From Streptomyces sp. R33 (GTDB lineage: Bacteria; Actinomycetota; Actinomycetes; Streptomycetales; Streptomycetaceae): 64,000 nucleotides of DNA. A program made the translations under genes and the position numbers. Position 1 is the first letter of the stretch, and every line of letters starts with the position of its first letter. Positions 16,759-24,985 of this stretch are shown one piece after another. The stretch spans positions 6,203,501-6,267,500 of the forward strand of contig NZ_CP165727.1 of assembly GCF_041200175.1 (NCBI RefSeq), written 5' to 3'. The notes beneath the pieces are model-generated. The model was not told the origin of the DNA. It saw only the letters and a list, made by a program, of their open reading frames with translations, and made no database searches.

Positions 16759-17319
16759 GTGGCAGAGGCGGAGAGCATCATCGGTACGCCGGAGGTCGGG
16801 GACGGCGCCCAGCCGGAGTCCGTCGAGCCCAAGGGGCGTCGGCGGATCATCGCGCTGCTCGTCGTCGCGCTGCTCGCCTACCTGCTCGACCTCGGCAGCA
16901 AGATGCTGGTCGTCGCGAAGCTGGAGCACCAGCCGCCGATCCGGATCATCGGCGACCTGCTGAAGTTCGAGGCGATCCGGAACCCGGGCGCGGCCTTCGG
17001 CTTCGGCGAGGCCTTCACCATCATCTTCACCTGCATCGCGGCCACCGTGATCATCGTGATCGTGCGGCTGGCCCGGAAGCTCTACAGCCTGCCGTGGGCG
17101 ATCGCGCTGGGTCTGCTGCTGGGCGGTGCGCTGGGCAATCTCACCGACCGCATCTTCCGCTCGCCGGGGGTGTTCCGCGGGGCCGTCGTCGACTTCATCG
17201 CCCCCGCGCACTTCGCGGTCTTCAACCTCGCGGACTCGGCGATCGTGTGCGGCGGCATCCTGATCGTGCTGCTCTCGTTCAAGGGTCTGGACCCGGACGG
17301 CACGGTCCACAAGGACTGA
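16759..17319 (+). CDS. lspA: Lipoprotein signal peptidase (signal peptidase II)
   Basis: LspA cleaves the signal peptide of diacylated prolipoproteins in the membrane. The 186-aa product has four hydrophobic helices and both catalytic aspartates: D130 in GNLTDRIFR and D159 in FNLADS. An N-terminal acidic extension of about 28 residues precedes the first helix, a common actinobacterial feature. GTG 16759 follows GAGGGA. The reading frame is open back to 16684, but the homology and ribosome-binding site favour 16759. lgt, which performs the preceding lipidation step, lies at 58446-59438. Confidence 0.95.
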   Translation: MAEAESIIGTPEVGDGAQPESVEPKGRRRIIALLVVALLAYLLDLGSKMLVVAKLEHQPPIRIIGDLLKFEAIRNPGAAFGFGEAFTIIFTCIAATVIIVIVRLARKLYSLPWAIALGLLLGGALGNLTDRIFRSPGVFRGAVVDFIAPAHFAVFNLADSAIVCGGILIVLLSFKGLDPDGTVHKD

Positions 17320-17381
17320 TCGCGCACCGCCCGCGCACTGGTTGCGCGGTGATCGCGGGAAAGCCGCGCTGCCGAGTCCTG

Positions 17382-17387
17382 CATACT
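17382..17387 (+). promoter_or_regulatory. Candidate -10 element of a leaderless rluD transcript
   Basis: CATACT ends 6 nt before the rluD GTG, which places the expected transcription start at or next to the start codon. No Shine-Dalgarno sequence precedes that GTG, consistent with a leaderless message. Confidence 0.45.
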
Positions 17388-17393
17388 CGACAG

Positions 17394-18335
17394 GTGAGTA
17401 CGATTCCCGAGATCCGCACCCTGCCCGTTCCCGATGGCCTCGAGGGCGAGCGCGTCGACGCCGCCATCGCCCGTATGTTCGGTTTTTCCCGGACGAAGGC
17501 GGCTGAGCTCGCCGCAGCGGGGAAGGTGTCGGTCGACGGCAGCGTCGTCGGGAAGTCCGAGCGCGTGCACGGCGGCGCCTGGCTCGAAGTCGAGATGCCC
17601 GCGCCGCCGCGGCCGGTCGAGCTCGTCGCCGAGCCCGTCCCGGGCATGGAGATCGTCCATGACGACGACGACATCGTCGTCATCATGAAGCCGGTGGGCG
17701 TCGCCGCCCACCCGAGCCCCGGCTGGACCGGCACCACCGTCATCGGCGGCCTCGCCGCCGCCGGCTACCGGATCTCCACCTCCGGCGCCTCCGAGCGCCA
17801 GGGCGTCGTGCACCGCCTCGACGTCGGCACGTCCGGCCTGATGGCCGTCGCCAAGTCCGAGCGCGCGTACACCTCACTGAAGAACCAGTTCCGCGAGCGG
17901 GTCGTGGACAAGCGCTACCACGCGCTCGTACAGGGCCATCCGGACCCGATGAGCGGCACCATCGACGCCCCGATCGGCCGGCACCCCAGCGCGGACTACA
18001 AGTGGGCCGTGACGCAGGAGGGCAAGCCCTCCGTCACCCACTACGACCTGATCGAGGCCTTCCGTGCCGCCTCGCTGCTCGACATCAAGCTCGAGACCGG
18101 GCGTACGCACCAGATCCGCGTGCACATGTCCGCGCACCGGCACCCGTGCGTCGGCGACCTCACGTACGGCGCCGACCCGACCGTCGCGAAGCGGCTGGGC
18201 CTGACCCGGCAGTGGCTGCACGCGGTGCGGCTCGGCTTCGAGCACCCGTCGGACGGCCAGTGGGTCGAGTTCGAGAGCACCTACCCGGCGGACCTCCAGC
18301 ACGCGCTGGACGTGATCCGGGCCGAGAGCGAGTGA
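17394..18335 (+). CDS. rluD: RluD-family 23S rRNA pseudouridine synthase
   Basis: The 313-aa protein isomerises uridines to pseudouridine in large-subunit rRNA. It has an N-terminal S4 RNA-binding domain (EGERVDAAIARMFGFSRTKA, about residues 14-65). The RluA-type catalytic domain follows with the active aspartate D143 in HRLDVGTSGLM, then KRYHALVQG and ETGRTHQIRVHM. Exact target positions cannot be assigned from sequence. The symbol is given by family, and the closest E. coli relative is presumed to be RluD. GTG 17394 has no good ribosome-binding site but has a -10-like hexamer 6 nt upstream. The stop overlaps the acetyltransferase start by 4 bp, and lspA-rluD adjacency is conserved in bacteria. 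Confidence 0.92.
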   Translation: MSTIPEIRTLPVPDGLEGERVDAAIARMFGFSRTKAAELAAAGKVSVDGSVVGKSERVHGGAWLEVEMPAPPRPVELVAEPVPGMEIVHDDDDIVVIMKPVGVAAHPSPGWTGTTVIGGLAAAGYRISTSGASERQGVVHRLDVGTSGLMAVAKSERAYTSLKNQFRERVVDKRYHALVQGHPDPMSGTIDAPIGRHPSADYKWAVTQEGKPSVTHYDLIEAFRAASLLDIKLETGRTHQIRVHMSAHRHPCVGDLTYGADPTVAKRLGLTRQWLHAVRLGFEHPSDGQWVEFESTYPADLQHALDVIRAESE

Positions 18336-18805
18336 CCGCCGTCGGCTTCGAGGTCCGGGTCGTTTCCGGCGAGGCCGACATGGCGGCGTGCTTCGCGGTG
18401 CGGACCGAGGTGTTCGTGGTCGAGCAGTCCGTGCCGGAGTCGATCGAGTACGACGCGTACGACGCGGTCGCGGTGCACGTGCTGGCCGTGGGGCCGGACG
18501 GGGAGCCGCTCGGCACCGGGCGACTGCTGTACGGGCCTGCGGCGTCGGCCAAGACGGACGGCGACCCGACGGTCGGCTCGCTCGGGCGGCTGGCCGTACG
18601 CAAGGCCGCGCGCGGCCTGGGTGTGGGGGTGGCGCTGGTGCGGGCCATCGAGGCGGAGGCGGTTCGTCTGGGCCTGACGGCCGTGGACCTGGGCGCGCAG
18701 ACGCATGCGGTCGGCTTCTACGCCGGGCTGGGGTACGTGGCCTACGGGCCGGAGTTCGAGGACGCGGGCATCCCGCACCGGGCGATGCGGCGCAGCCTGC
18801 CGTAG
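18332..18805 (+). CDS. GNAT-family N-acetyltransferase
   Basis: This 157-aa single-domain acetyltransferase resembles the ElaA-like subgroup (CFAVRTEVFVVEQSVPESIEYD at residues 15-36 is typical). The acetyl-CoA loop is in GSLGRLAVRKAARGLGVGVALV at about 80-101, followed by VDLGAQTHAVGFYAGLGY. The substrate is unknown, but a small amine or peptide N-terminus is likely. GTG 18332 overlaps the rluD stop (GTGA), so it is probably co-translated with rluD. The gene ends 30 bp from the convergent antiporter gene, with no clear terminator between them. Confidence 0.88.
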   Translation: MTAVGFEVRVVSGEADMAACFAVRTEVFVVEQSVPESIEYDAYDAVAVHVLAVGPDGEPLGTGRLLYGPAASAKTDGDPTVGSLGRLAVRKAARGLGVGVALVRAIEAEAVRLGLTAVDLGAQTHAVGFYAGLGYVAYGPEFEDAGIPHRAMRRSLP

Positions 18806-18835
18806 CCGAGGGCCGGGCCCTTGCGGGGACACCCC

Positions 18836-20428
18836 CTAGGTGCTGCGGAGGCTGCGGACGTCCAGGTGGCGCAGGACCCGGTCCACGATCTCCGGATCCG
18901 CGCCGGGCTCGCTGCGCGCCGAAAGCACCTCGTGCCGCGCCGCCGACATCATCTCCCGCTGGATCCGCTGGACGTCCCGGATCCGCTCCACTCGCTTCGC
19001 GTACGCCTCCCGCCGCTCCTCGTCGACCATGTCGGGGCTGATCCTGGCCCCCACGTCGTACGCCCGCCGGTACAGCACCTCCACCAGGTCCTCCGGGAGG
19101 TCCTCCACCTCCTCGATCTCCTTCAGCCGCCGCTTCGCGGCCTTCGCCGCGCGGATCGCCAGCTGCCGCTCCGTCTCCCGCTCGGCATCCACGTCGGCCT
19201 CCACCCCCAGCACCCGCACCAGCCACGGCAGCGTCAGCCCCTGGCACACCAGCGTCACCATGATCACGGCGAAGGCGATGAAGATGATCTGGTCCCGCCC
19301 CGGAAACGGCGCCCCGCCGTCGACCCTCAGCGGAATGGCCAGTGCCAGCGCCACCGAGGCCACCCCGCGCATCCCGGCCCACCACATCACCACGCTCTCC
19401 CGCCAGCTCAGCGGGATCTCCTCGGCGTAGTCGCGCCGCGTGTGCAGCCGCTTGGCCAGCCACCCGGCCGGCAGCAGCCACAGCAGCCGTACGCCGACCA
19501 CGACCGCGGTCACGGCGGCCGCCCACCCCGCCATCTCCCACTCGCGGCCGGCCGCGACGCCGAACACGTTGTGCAGCTCCAGCCCGATCAGCCCGAAGGC
19601 CACGCCCGTGACCAGGGTGTCCACGACCTCCCAGAAGGTGTGCCCGGCGAGGCGCCCCAGCACGTCGTCCGCGTCGGTCGCGTACTCGGCGAGGAACAGG
19701 GCCGTCGTCAGCACGGCCAGCACCCCCGACCCCTTGAGCTCCTCGGCCAGTACGTACGACACGAACGGCACCAGCAGCGTCAGCCCGATCTGGAGCGTGG
19801 CATCGCCGAGCCGCCCCATGAGCGCGTTGGCGGCCCAGCCCAGACCCAGCCCGACGGCGAGGGCGACCACGGCGGAGAGCACGAACTCCCCCAGCGCGTC
19901 CGGCCAGGAGAAGCTGCCGCTGACCGCGGCGGCGATGGCGACGTGGTACAGCACGATCGCGGTGACGTCGTTGAACAGGCCCTCGCCCTCCAGGATCGAC
20001 ACCATGCGGCGCGGCAGCCCGAGCGATCCGGCGACGGCGGTCGCGGCGACGGGGTCGGGCGGGGCCACGAGCGCGCCGAGCGCGAGGGCGGCGGCGAGCG
20101 GCAGCCCGGGGACGACGGCGTACGCGACGGCGCCGACGGCGGCGGTCGTGACGAACACGAGCGCCACGGCGAGCAGGAGGATCGGCCGGACATTGGCGGC
20201 GAACTGCCGCCACGAGGTGCGCTGCACCGAGGCGTAGAGCAGCGGGGGCAGCACGAGCGGCAGGATGAACTCGGGCGGGACGTCGACATTCGGCACGACC
20301 GGCACCAGCGCGAGCACGACCCCGCCGATGGTCATCAGGACGGGGGCGGGCAGCCCGAGCCGGTCCCCGAGCGGCACGGTGACCACGGCCCCGAGCAACA
20401 GTACGAAGAGCAGAGCAAGCTGATCCAC
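18836..20428 (-). CDS. CPA1-family sodium/proton antiporter
   Basis: The 530-aa protein has about twelve transmembrane helices in the first 405 residues and a charged helical cytoplasmic tail of about 125 residues. The CPA1 ion-binding motifs are present: VAPPDPVAATAVAG with the DP pair, and EGEGLFNDVTAIVLY with the ND pair. GTG 20428 is chosen because the 11 codons before it in the open frame are not membrane-like. The role would be exchange of Na+ or K+ for H+ in pH and salt homeostasis. It lies 87 bp downstream of the dehydratase gene on the same strand and could be read from its transcript. Confidence 0.9.
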   Translation of the reverse strand: MDQLALLFVLLLGAVVTVPLGDRLGLPAPVLMTIGGVVLALVPVVPNVDVPPEFILPLVLPPLLYASVQRTSWRQFAANVRPILLLAVALVFVTTAAVGAVAYAVVPGLPLAAALALGALVAPPDPVAATAVAGSLGLPRRMVSILEGEGLFNDVTAIVLYHVAIAAAVSGSFSWPDALGEFVLSAVVALAVGLGLGWAANALMGRLGDATLQIGLTLLVPFVSYVLAEELKGSGVLAVLTTALFLAEYATDADDVLGRLAGHTFWEVVDTLVTGVAFGLIGLELHNVFGVAAGREWEMAGWAAAVTAVVVGVRLLWLLPAGWLAKRLHTRRDYAEEIPLSWRESVVMWWAGMRGVASVALALAIPLRVDGGAPFPGRDQIIFIAFAVIMVTLVCQGLTLPWLVRVLGVEADVDAERETERQLAIRAAKAAKRRLKEIEEVEDLPEDLVEVLYRRAYDVGARISPDMVDEERREAYAKRVERIRDVQRIQREMMSAARHEVLSARSEPGADPEIVDRVLRHLDVRSLRST

Positions 20429-20515
20429 TCCCCCACCCTGCCGTACCGCCGCTCGCGGCAACCCACGCCCCGTCGAAGCCTCGCCCGCCTGGCGGGTCCC
20501 CCGCCCCGGCCGGGG

Positions 20516-21532
20516 TCAGACCTGGTAGCGGGAGGGAGCGAAGAGGGAGAGGTTCGAGGCGATCCATGAAGACGTGCGGGACAGGCCCTCCGTCAGGGAG
20601 ACCTCCGGCTTCCAGCCCGCCCAGTGCCTCGCCCGGGAGTTGTCCGACAGGAGGCGCTGGACCTCGCTGCCCGCGGGGCGCAGGCGGGTCTCGTCCACCA
20701 CGACGCGGGCGTCCCGGCCCGATGCCGCGATCAGGGCCTGCGCCAGGTCTCCGATCGAGATCTCCCGGCCCGTTCCGAGGTTGACCACCTCGCCCAGTGC
20801 CCGGTCGCATTCCGCCACCGCGAGGAACCCCTCCGCCGTGTCCGTCACGTACGTGAAGTCCCTGGTGGGGGAGAGGGAGCCCAGGCGGATCTCCTGTGCG
20901 CCCGCGTGCAGCTGCGCCAGGATCGCCGGGATCACGGCGCGCGCCGACTGGCGGGGGCCGTACGTGTTGAACGGCCGGACCACCGTCACCGGCAGCTCGA
21001 ACGCGTGGTGGAACGACAGCGCCATCATGTCCGCGCCGATCTTCGACGCCGAGTACGGGGACTGCGGCTGCAGCGGGTGGGTCTCGGTGATCGGGGCCGT
21101 CAGGGCCGTCCCGTAGACCTCGCTCGTGGAGGTGTGCACCAGGCGCCGCACCCCGTGGCGGCGGCAGGCCTCCGCCATGTTCTGCGTACCGGTCACGTTG
21201 GTCTGGACGTACGCACCCGGCGAGGCGTAGCTGTACGGGATCCCGATCAGCGCCGCCAGGTGGAACACCGTGTCGCAGCCCTCCACCGCGTCGCTGACCC
21301 GGCCCGCGTCGCGGATGTCGCCGGCCCACATCTCCACCGGGGCGCCGGGGTCGGCGAGGTACCGCGCCAGGTTGCCCTTCTCCGCGTACGGCTTGTAGTG
21401 GACGAAGGCGCGGACCCGGGCGCCCCGGGCCACCAGCAGGTCGACCAGGGTGGACCCGATGAAGCCCTCCGCTCCGGTGACCAGGACCGTGCGGTCCTTC
21501 CAGATGTTCTGAGCAGGGCTCTCGGTGTTCAT
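20516..21532 (-). CDS. NDP-hexosamine 4,6-dehydratase, LegB-like (extended SDR)
   Basis: This 338-aa extended short-chain dehydrogenase has the NAD-binding motif GAEGFIG at residues 20-26, TSTSEVYG at 134-141 and the catalytic YxxxK at Y160-K164 (SPYSASKIGAD). The pattern RAFVHYKPYAEKGN, GDIRDAGRVSDAV, LAALIGIPYSY and RPFNTYGPRQSARAVIP is characteristic of the LegB group, which converts nucleotide-linked GlcNAc to the 4-keto-6-deoxy sugar in legionaminic-acid pathways. No LegC-type aminotransferase is next to it, so the final sugar is unknown. The ATG overlaps the stop of the MurG-like gene by 4 bp (ATGA), so the two are translationally coupled. Confidence 0.82.
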   Translation of the reverse strand: MNTESPAQNIWKDRTVLVTGAEGFIGSTLVDLLVARGARVRAFVHYKPYAEKGNLARYLADPGAPVEMWAGDIRDAGRVSDAVEGCDTVFHLAALIGIPYSYASPGAYVQTNVTGTQNMAEACRRHGVRRLVHTSTSEVYGTALTAPITETHPLQPQSPYSASKIGADMMALSFHHAFELPVTVVRPFNTYGPRQSARAVIPAILAQLHAGAQEIRLGSLSPTRDFTYVTDTAEGFLAVAECDRALGEVVNLGTGREISIGDLAQALIAASGRDARVVVDETRLRPAGSEVQRLLSDNSRARHWAGWKPEVSLTEGLSRTSSWIASNLSLFAPSRYQV

Positions 21533-22734
21533 ATCCGCTCCAGGGTGGGAAGGGCGACGCCGGCCACGCGGAGGACCTCCGCGGCCAGCAGTTCGGCGGC
21601 CCGGGCGTGCGGGCCGGGGTCGGCGGCGCCTGCCATCGCGGACAGCCGGGCCGGGTCGGCCAGCAGCGGGCCGAGCAGGACCGCCAGCCGGTCGGCCGTG
21701 GTCTCGGTGTCCGGCAGCAGCAGGCCCGCTCCCGCGTCCGACAGGACCCGGGCGTTGTGGGTCTGGTGGTCGCCGGGGGCGTGGGGGTAGGGCACGAGCA
21801 CGGCCGGGACTCCGGTCGCCGCCAGCTCGGCCACCGTCGCCGAGCCGGCCCGGCACACCACCAGGTCGGCGGCCGCGTACACGAGGTCCATCCGGTCCAG
21901 GTACGGAACGGCCCGGGCGATCCGCTGCCCGCCGCAGGCCGCGAGATCGGCGGCGGTGTCCGGCAGCGCCTGCGGGCCCGTCTTGATCAGCAGCTGTACG
22001 TCGTCCCGCCCCTGCCAGAGCCCGGCCAGCCCGACGGCGGCCGCGGTGAGGCGGACGGCGCCCAGGCTGCCGCCGTTGAAGACGACCAGGCGGCGGCCTT
22101 CGGGGACGTGCAGCGCCCGCCGGGCCTGCGTACGCAGGGCCGCGCGCTCCGGGCGAGACAGCTCCGCCAGCCGCGCGAGGGCTGCGGAGATCGGCATTCC
22201 GGTGGTCAGGGCGTGCGCCCCGCCCGCCAGATGGGGCCGGCTGCGGTCGAAGGCCACCGCGATGTGCGGGGTGAGCCGGGCCGCGAACTGGTTGGCGCGG
22301 CCCGGCACCGCGTTGGACTCGTGGATGACGGCCGGCAGTCCCGCCATCCGGGCCCCGAGCACGGCCGGCGCACTCGGGTAACCGCCCATGCCGACGACGG
22401 CGTGCGCACCCTGCGCCCGGATCACCGACCGGGCCTGCGCGGCCGAGCGCAGCAGTGCGGCGGGCAGCAGATACCGCTTCGCGCCGAGCGACGGGTCGAA
22501 CGGGATCATGTCGACGGTGTGCAGCCGGTGGCCGGCGGCCGGGATCAGCTCGGTCTCCAGGCCGCGCTCGGTCCCGATGAACGAGACCACGGCATCGGGG
22601 ACGGCCGCGCGCAGCGCCTCGGCGAGAGCGAGCCCCGGGTAGATGTGGCCCCCGGTGCCGCCCGCGCCGATCACGACCGACAGGGGCGGCATTCCTTGCG
22701 TGTCTCGTGTGCCTCTTGTGCCTTGTGTGGTCAT
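21529..22734 (-). CDS. Second MurG-like glycosyltransferase
   Basis: This 401-aa GT-B glycosyltransferase is clearly related to MurG but distinct from the dcw copy. It has GAGGTGGHIYP at residues 23-33, VGMGGYPSAPAVLGARMAGLP, HESNAVPGRANQF, NGGSLGAVRL, MDLVYAAADLVVCRAG and AGDHQTHNARVL-like HAPGDHQTHN. ATG 22734 follows GGGAGGG at good spacing. An internal ATG 42 bp on has a poor site. An N-terminal repeat TRGTRDTQG is low complexity. Gene context (coupled LegB-like dehydratase, divergent two-component system) suggests transfer of an unusual HexNAc to a polyprenyl-linked or cell-wall acceptor. A backup MurG role is the alternative. Confidence 0.83.
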   Translation of the reverse strand: MTTQGTRGTRDTQGMPPLSVVIGAGGTGGHIYPGLALAEALRAAVPDAVVSFIGTERGLETELIPAAGHRLHTVDMIPFDPSLGAKRYLLPAALLRSAAQARSVIRAQGAHAVVGMGGYPSAPAVLGARMAGLPAVIHESNAVPGRANQFAARLTPHIAVAFDRSRPHLAGGAHALTTGMPISAALARLAELSRPERAALRTQARRALHVPEGRRLVVFNGGSLGAVRLTAAAVGLAGLWQGRDDVQLLIKTGPQALPDTAADLAACGGQRIARAVPYLDRMDLVYAAADLVVCRAGSATVAELAATGVPAVLVPYPHAPGDHQTHNARVLSDAGAGLLLPDTETTADRLAVLLGPLLADPARLSAMAGAADPGPHARAAELLAAEVLRVAGVALPTLERI

Positions 22735-22759
22735 GGACGCACCCTCCCGGTGCGTCCTA

Positions 22760-22788
22760 AGAACGTTCTAAGAGGTTCTCTCAGAACC
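22760..22788. promoter_or_regulatory. Paired palindromes between the MurG-like gene and the response regulator
   Basis: AGAACGTTCT (22760-22769) is a perfect palindrome. GGTTCT-CTC-AGAACC (22774-22788) is a second one sharing the GTTCT/AGAAC half-site. They sit in the 72-bp divergent promoter region, well placed for autoregulation by the adjacent OmpR-type regulator. Confidence 0.55.
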
Positions 22789-22806
22789 GTTTGGCAGGCT
22801 TTGCCC

Positions 22807-23514
22807 ATGAGCAGCACGAGTGCGCACACGAGTGGGCAGCGGATCCTGGTCGTGGACGACGAGCCCGAGGTCCGGGCCGCCGTCCAGGACGGGCTGGCCG
22901 TCGAGGGGTACGAGGTACGGGGGGCCGCCGACGGCCTGGCCGCGCTGTCGGAGGTGGCCGGCTGGCAGCCCGACGCGGTGGTGCTCGACGTGATGATGCC
23001 CGTGCTGGACGGGCTCGGGGTCTGCCGGCAGCTGCGCGCGCTGGGCGACCGTACGCCCGTACTCGTCCTGACCGCGCTGGACTCGGTGAGCGAGCGGGTC
23101 GACGGCCTGGACGCGGGCGCCGACGACTACCTGGTCAAGCCGTTCGCGCTGGACGAGCTGGTGGCCCGGGTCCGGGCCCTGCTGCGGCGAGCCGCGCCCG
23201 ATCCGGCCGGCGAGGCCGCGCTCGGGTTCGCGGATCTCGTACTGGACCCCGCCACCCGGACCGGGCGGCGCGGCGGGCGGCCGCTGGAGTTCAGCCGCAC
23301 CGAGGCGGCCCTGCTCGAGCTGCTGCTGCGCCACCCCGGCCAGGTGCTGCCGCGGGAGCTGATCCTGGAGCTGGTGTGGGGGCGGGACTTCGGACCGGAC
23401 TCCAACTCCCTCGCCGTGTACGTGGGCTACCTGCGGCGCAAGCTCGAGGCGGGCGGCGAGCCGCGGCTGGTGCACACCGTCCACGGGGTCGGATACCGGC
23501 TGGGCACGGCGTGA
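22807..23514 (+). CDS. OmpR/PhoB-family response regulator
   Basis: The 235-aa product has an N-terminal receiver domain with the acidic pair in VVDDEP, the phospho-acceptor D61 (AVVLDVMMP), the switch threonine region VLTALD and the conserved lysine K111 (YLVKPF). A C-terminal OmpR-type winged helix (about residues 140-235) ends HTVHGVGYRL. ATG 22807 is chosen by domain alignment, and no strong ribosome-binding site is visible. The stop overlaps the sensor kinase start by 4 bp. It is divergent from the MurG-like gene across two palindromes, which suggests that gene pair as a target. Confidence 0.93.
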   Translation: MSSTSAHTSGQRILVVDDEPEVRAAVQDGLAVEGYEVRGAADGLAALSEVAGWQPDAVVLDVMMPVLDGLGVCRQLRALGDRTPVLVLTALDSVSERVDGLDAGADDYLVKPFALDELVARVRALLRRAAPDPAGEAALGFADLVLDPATRTGRRGGRPLEFSRTEAALLELLLRHPGQVLPRELILELVWGRDFGPDSNSLAVYVGYLRRKLEAGGEPRLVHTVHGVGYRLGTA

Positions 23515-24926
23515 GCGGCGCCGGACCCGGGAGGGGGCGGCGCAGGCTCGGGGCGCGCTGGCGCAGACGGCGGCCGCTGCGGACCCGGCTGGCGCTGGCG
23601 GTCACCGCGGCGGTGGCGCTGGTCGCGGTCGGGGTGTGCACGGCGGCGTTCTTCGTCGTACGCAGCGCCCTGTACGAGCAGCTGGACCTGAGCCTCACCC
23701 AGTCCGCGCGGCTCGCGGCCCAGCGCAACCCCGGCTCCGGGCCGGACGTCCTGGCCGGGGAGTGCCGGTTCCTGGCGGCGCCCGCCTGCGCGCAAGTGGT
23801 GCCGGCCGACCCGCAGGACGACCCGGCCGCGCCGTACCTGCTGCCGGTGGACGCGACGGCGCGGGCGGTGGCCGCCGGGCGGCACGCGCCGTACTACACG
23901 GACATCGTGCACGCGGGGCACCCGGCGCGGATGCTCACCACCGACTACGCGAAGGGGCGGGCGCTGCAGGTGGCGCTGCGGGCCGACACCGTCGAGGGCG
24001 GCATCGAGGAGGCGGCGTGGTGGCTGGCGCTGATCGGCGCGGCGGGTGTGCTGGTGGCGGCCGGGCTCGGGTACTGGGTGTCGCGGACCGGGCTGGCCCC
24101 GGTGACCCGGCTCACGGCCACCGCCGAGCGGATCGCGGCGACGCGCGACCCTCGGCACCGGATCGAACTGCCACCGCCGGGGCCGCCGGGGAGGGAGGAC
24201 GAGATCACCAGGCTGGCCGGGAGTTTCAACACCATGCTGGGCGAGCTCGAGCAGTCGGTGACGGCGCAGCGGCGGCTGGTCGCGGACGCCTCGCACGAGC
24301 TGCGGACCCCGCTGACGGCGCTGCGGACGAACGCGGAGCTGCTGGCGCGGGGGGAGCGACTGACGGCGGAGCAGCGCGAGCGGGCCTCGCTCGCGCTGGG
24401 GCGGCAGCTGCGGGAGGTGACGGGGCTGGTGAACGACCTGATCGAGCTGGCCCGGGACGAGGAGCCGCAGCCGCTGGTGGAACGGGTCCGGCTGGCCCCG
24501 CTGGTGGAGCACTGCGCGGAGGCTGCGCGGGCGCACCGGCCGTCCGTACCGGTGGAGGTCCGCGTCCGCGGGGAGGTGGTGGTCCCGGGGGTGCCGGCGA
24601 GGCTGACCCGGCTGCTCTCGAACCTGCTGGACAACGCGGCGAAGTTCAGCCCCGCGGGGGCGCCGGTGGAGGTGGAGCTGGTGGCGCGGGGCGGCGGCGC
24701 CGGCGGGGCGGAGCTGACGGTACGGGACCACGGCCCCGGGATCGCGGCCGAGGACCTGCCGTACGTCTTCGACCGGTTCTACCGGGCGGGGGCGGCGCGT
24801 GCCCTGCCGGGGTCGGGGCTGGGGCTCGCGATGGCCCGCCAGATCGCCCGTGCGCATGCCGCGGAGCTCGTGGCCGAGCCGGCTCCGGGCGGCGGAGCCC
24901 TGTTCCGGCTGACCTTCGGCCCCTGA
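23511..24926 (+). CDS. Membrane sensor histidine kinase
   Basis: The 471-aa kinase has a basic N-terminus, a transmembrane helix at about residues 29-49 and an extracytoplasmic sensor of about 115 residues with two cysteines (C85, C93) that could form a disulfide. A second helix (about 170-191), a HAMP linker and the HisKA dimerisation helix with phospho-acceptor H262 (DASHELRTPLTALR) follow. The HATPase domain has LLSNLLDNAAKFS, DHGPGIA and GSGLGLAMARQ. GTG 23511 overlaps the regulator stop (GTGA). The signal is unknown. Cell-envelope stress is a guess from neighbouring sugar-transfer genes. Confidence 0.93.
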   Translation: MSGAGPGRGRRRLGARWRRRRPLRTRLALAVTAAVALVAVGVCTAAFFVVRSALYEQLDLSLTQSARLAAQRNPGSGPDVLAGECRFLAAPACAQVVPADPQDDPAAPYLLPVDATARAVAAGRHAPYYTDIVHAGHPARMLTTDYAKGRALQVALRADTVEGGIEEAAWWLALIGAAGVLVAAGLGYWVSRTGLAPVTRLTATAERIAATRDPRHRIELPPPGPPGREDEITRLAGSFNTMLGELEQSVTAQRRLVADASHELRTPLTALRTNAELLARGERLTAEQRERASLALGRQLREVTGLVNDLIELARDEEPQPLVERVRLAPLVEHCAEAARAHRPSVPVEVRVRGEVVVPGVPARLTRLLSNLLDNAAKFSPAGAPVEVELVARGGGAGGAELTVRDHGPGIAAEDLPYVFDRFYRAGAARALPGSGLGLAMARQIARAHAAELVAEPAPGGGALFRLTFGP

Positions 24927-24935
24927 CGGCCTGCG

Positions 24936-24951
24936 GCCCGGCTTCCCGGGC
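24936..24951 (+). terminator. Hairpin after the histidine kinase gene
   Basis: GCCCGG (24936-24941), loop CTTC, CCGGGC (24946-24951). GACGGCCTG (24925-24933) and CAGGCCGTC (24987-24995) can form an outer stem spanning the convergent gap. No T run is present. Confidence 0.45.
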
Positions 24952-24985
24952 TGCGCCCCGGGCCCCGTGCCTCAAACCGCCCCCG

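Noticed and set aside
23511..24926. Assigning the two-component system to a named system such as VanRS or CseBC
   Set aside because: Domain order is generic and the sensor loop has no diagnostic motif, so naming it would be guesswork.
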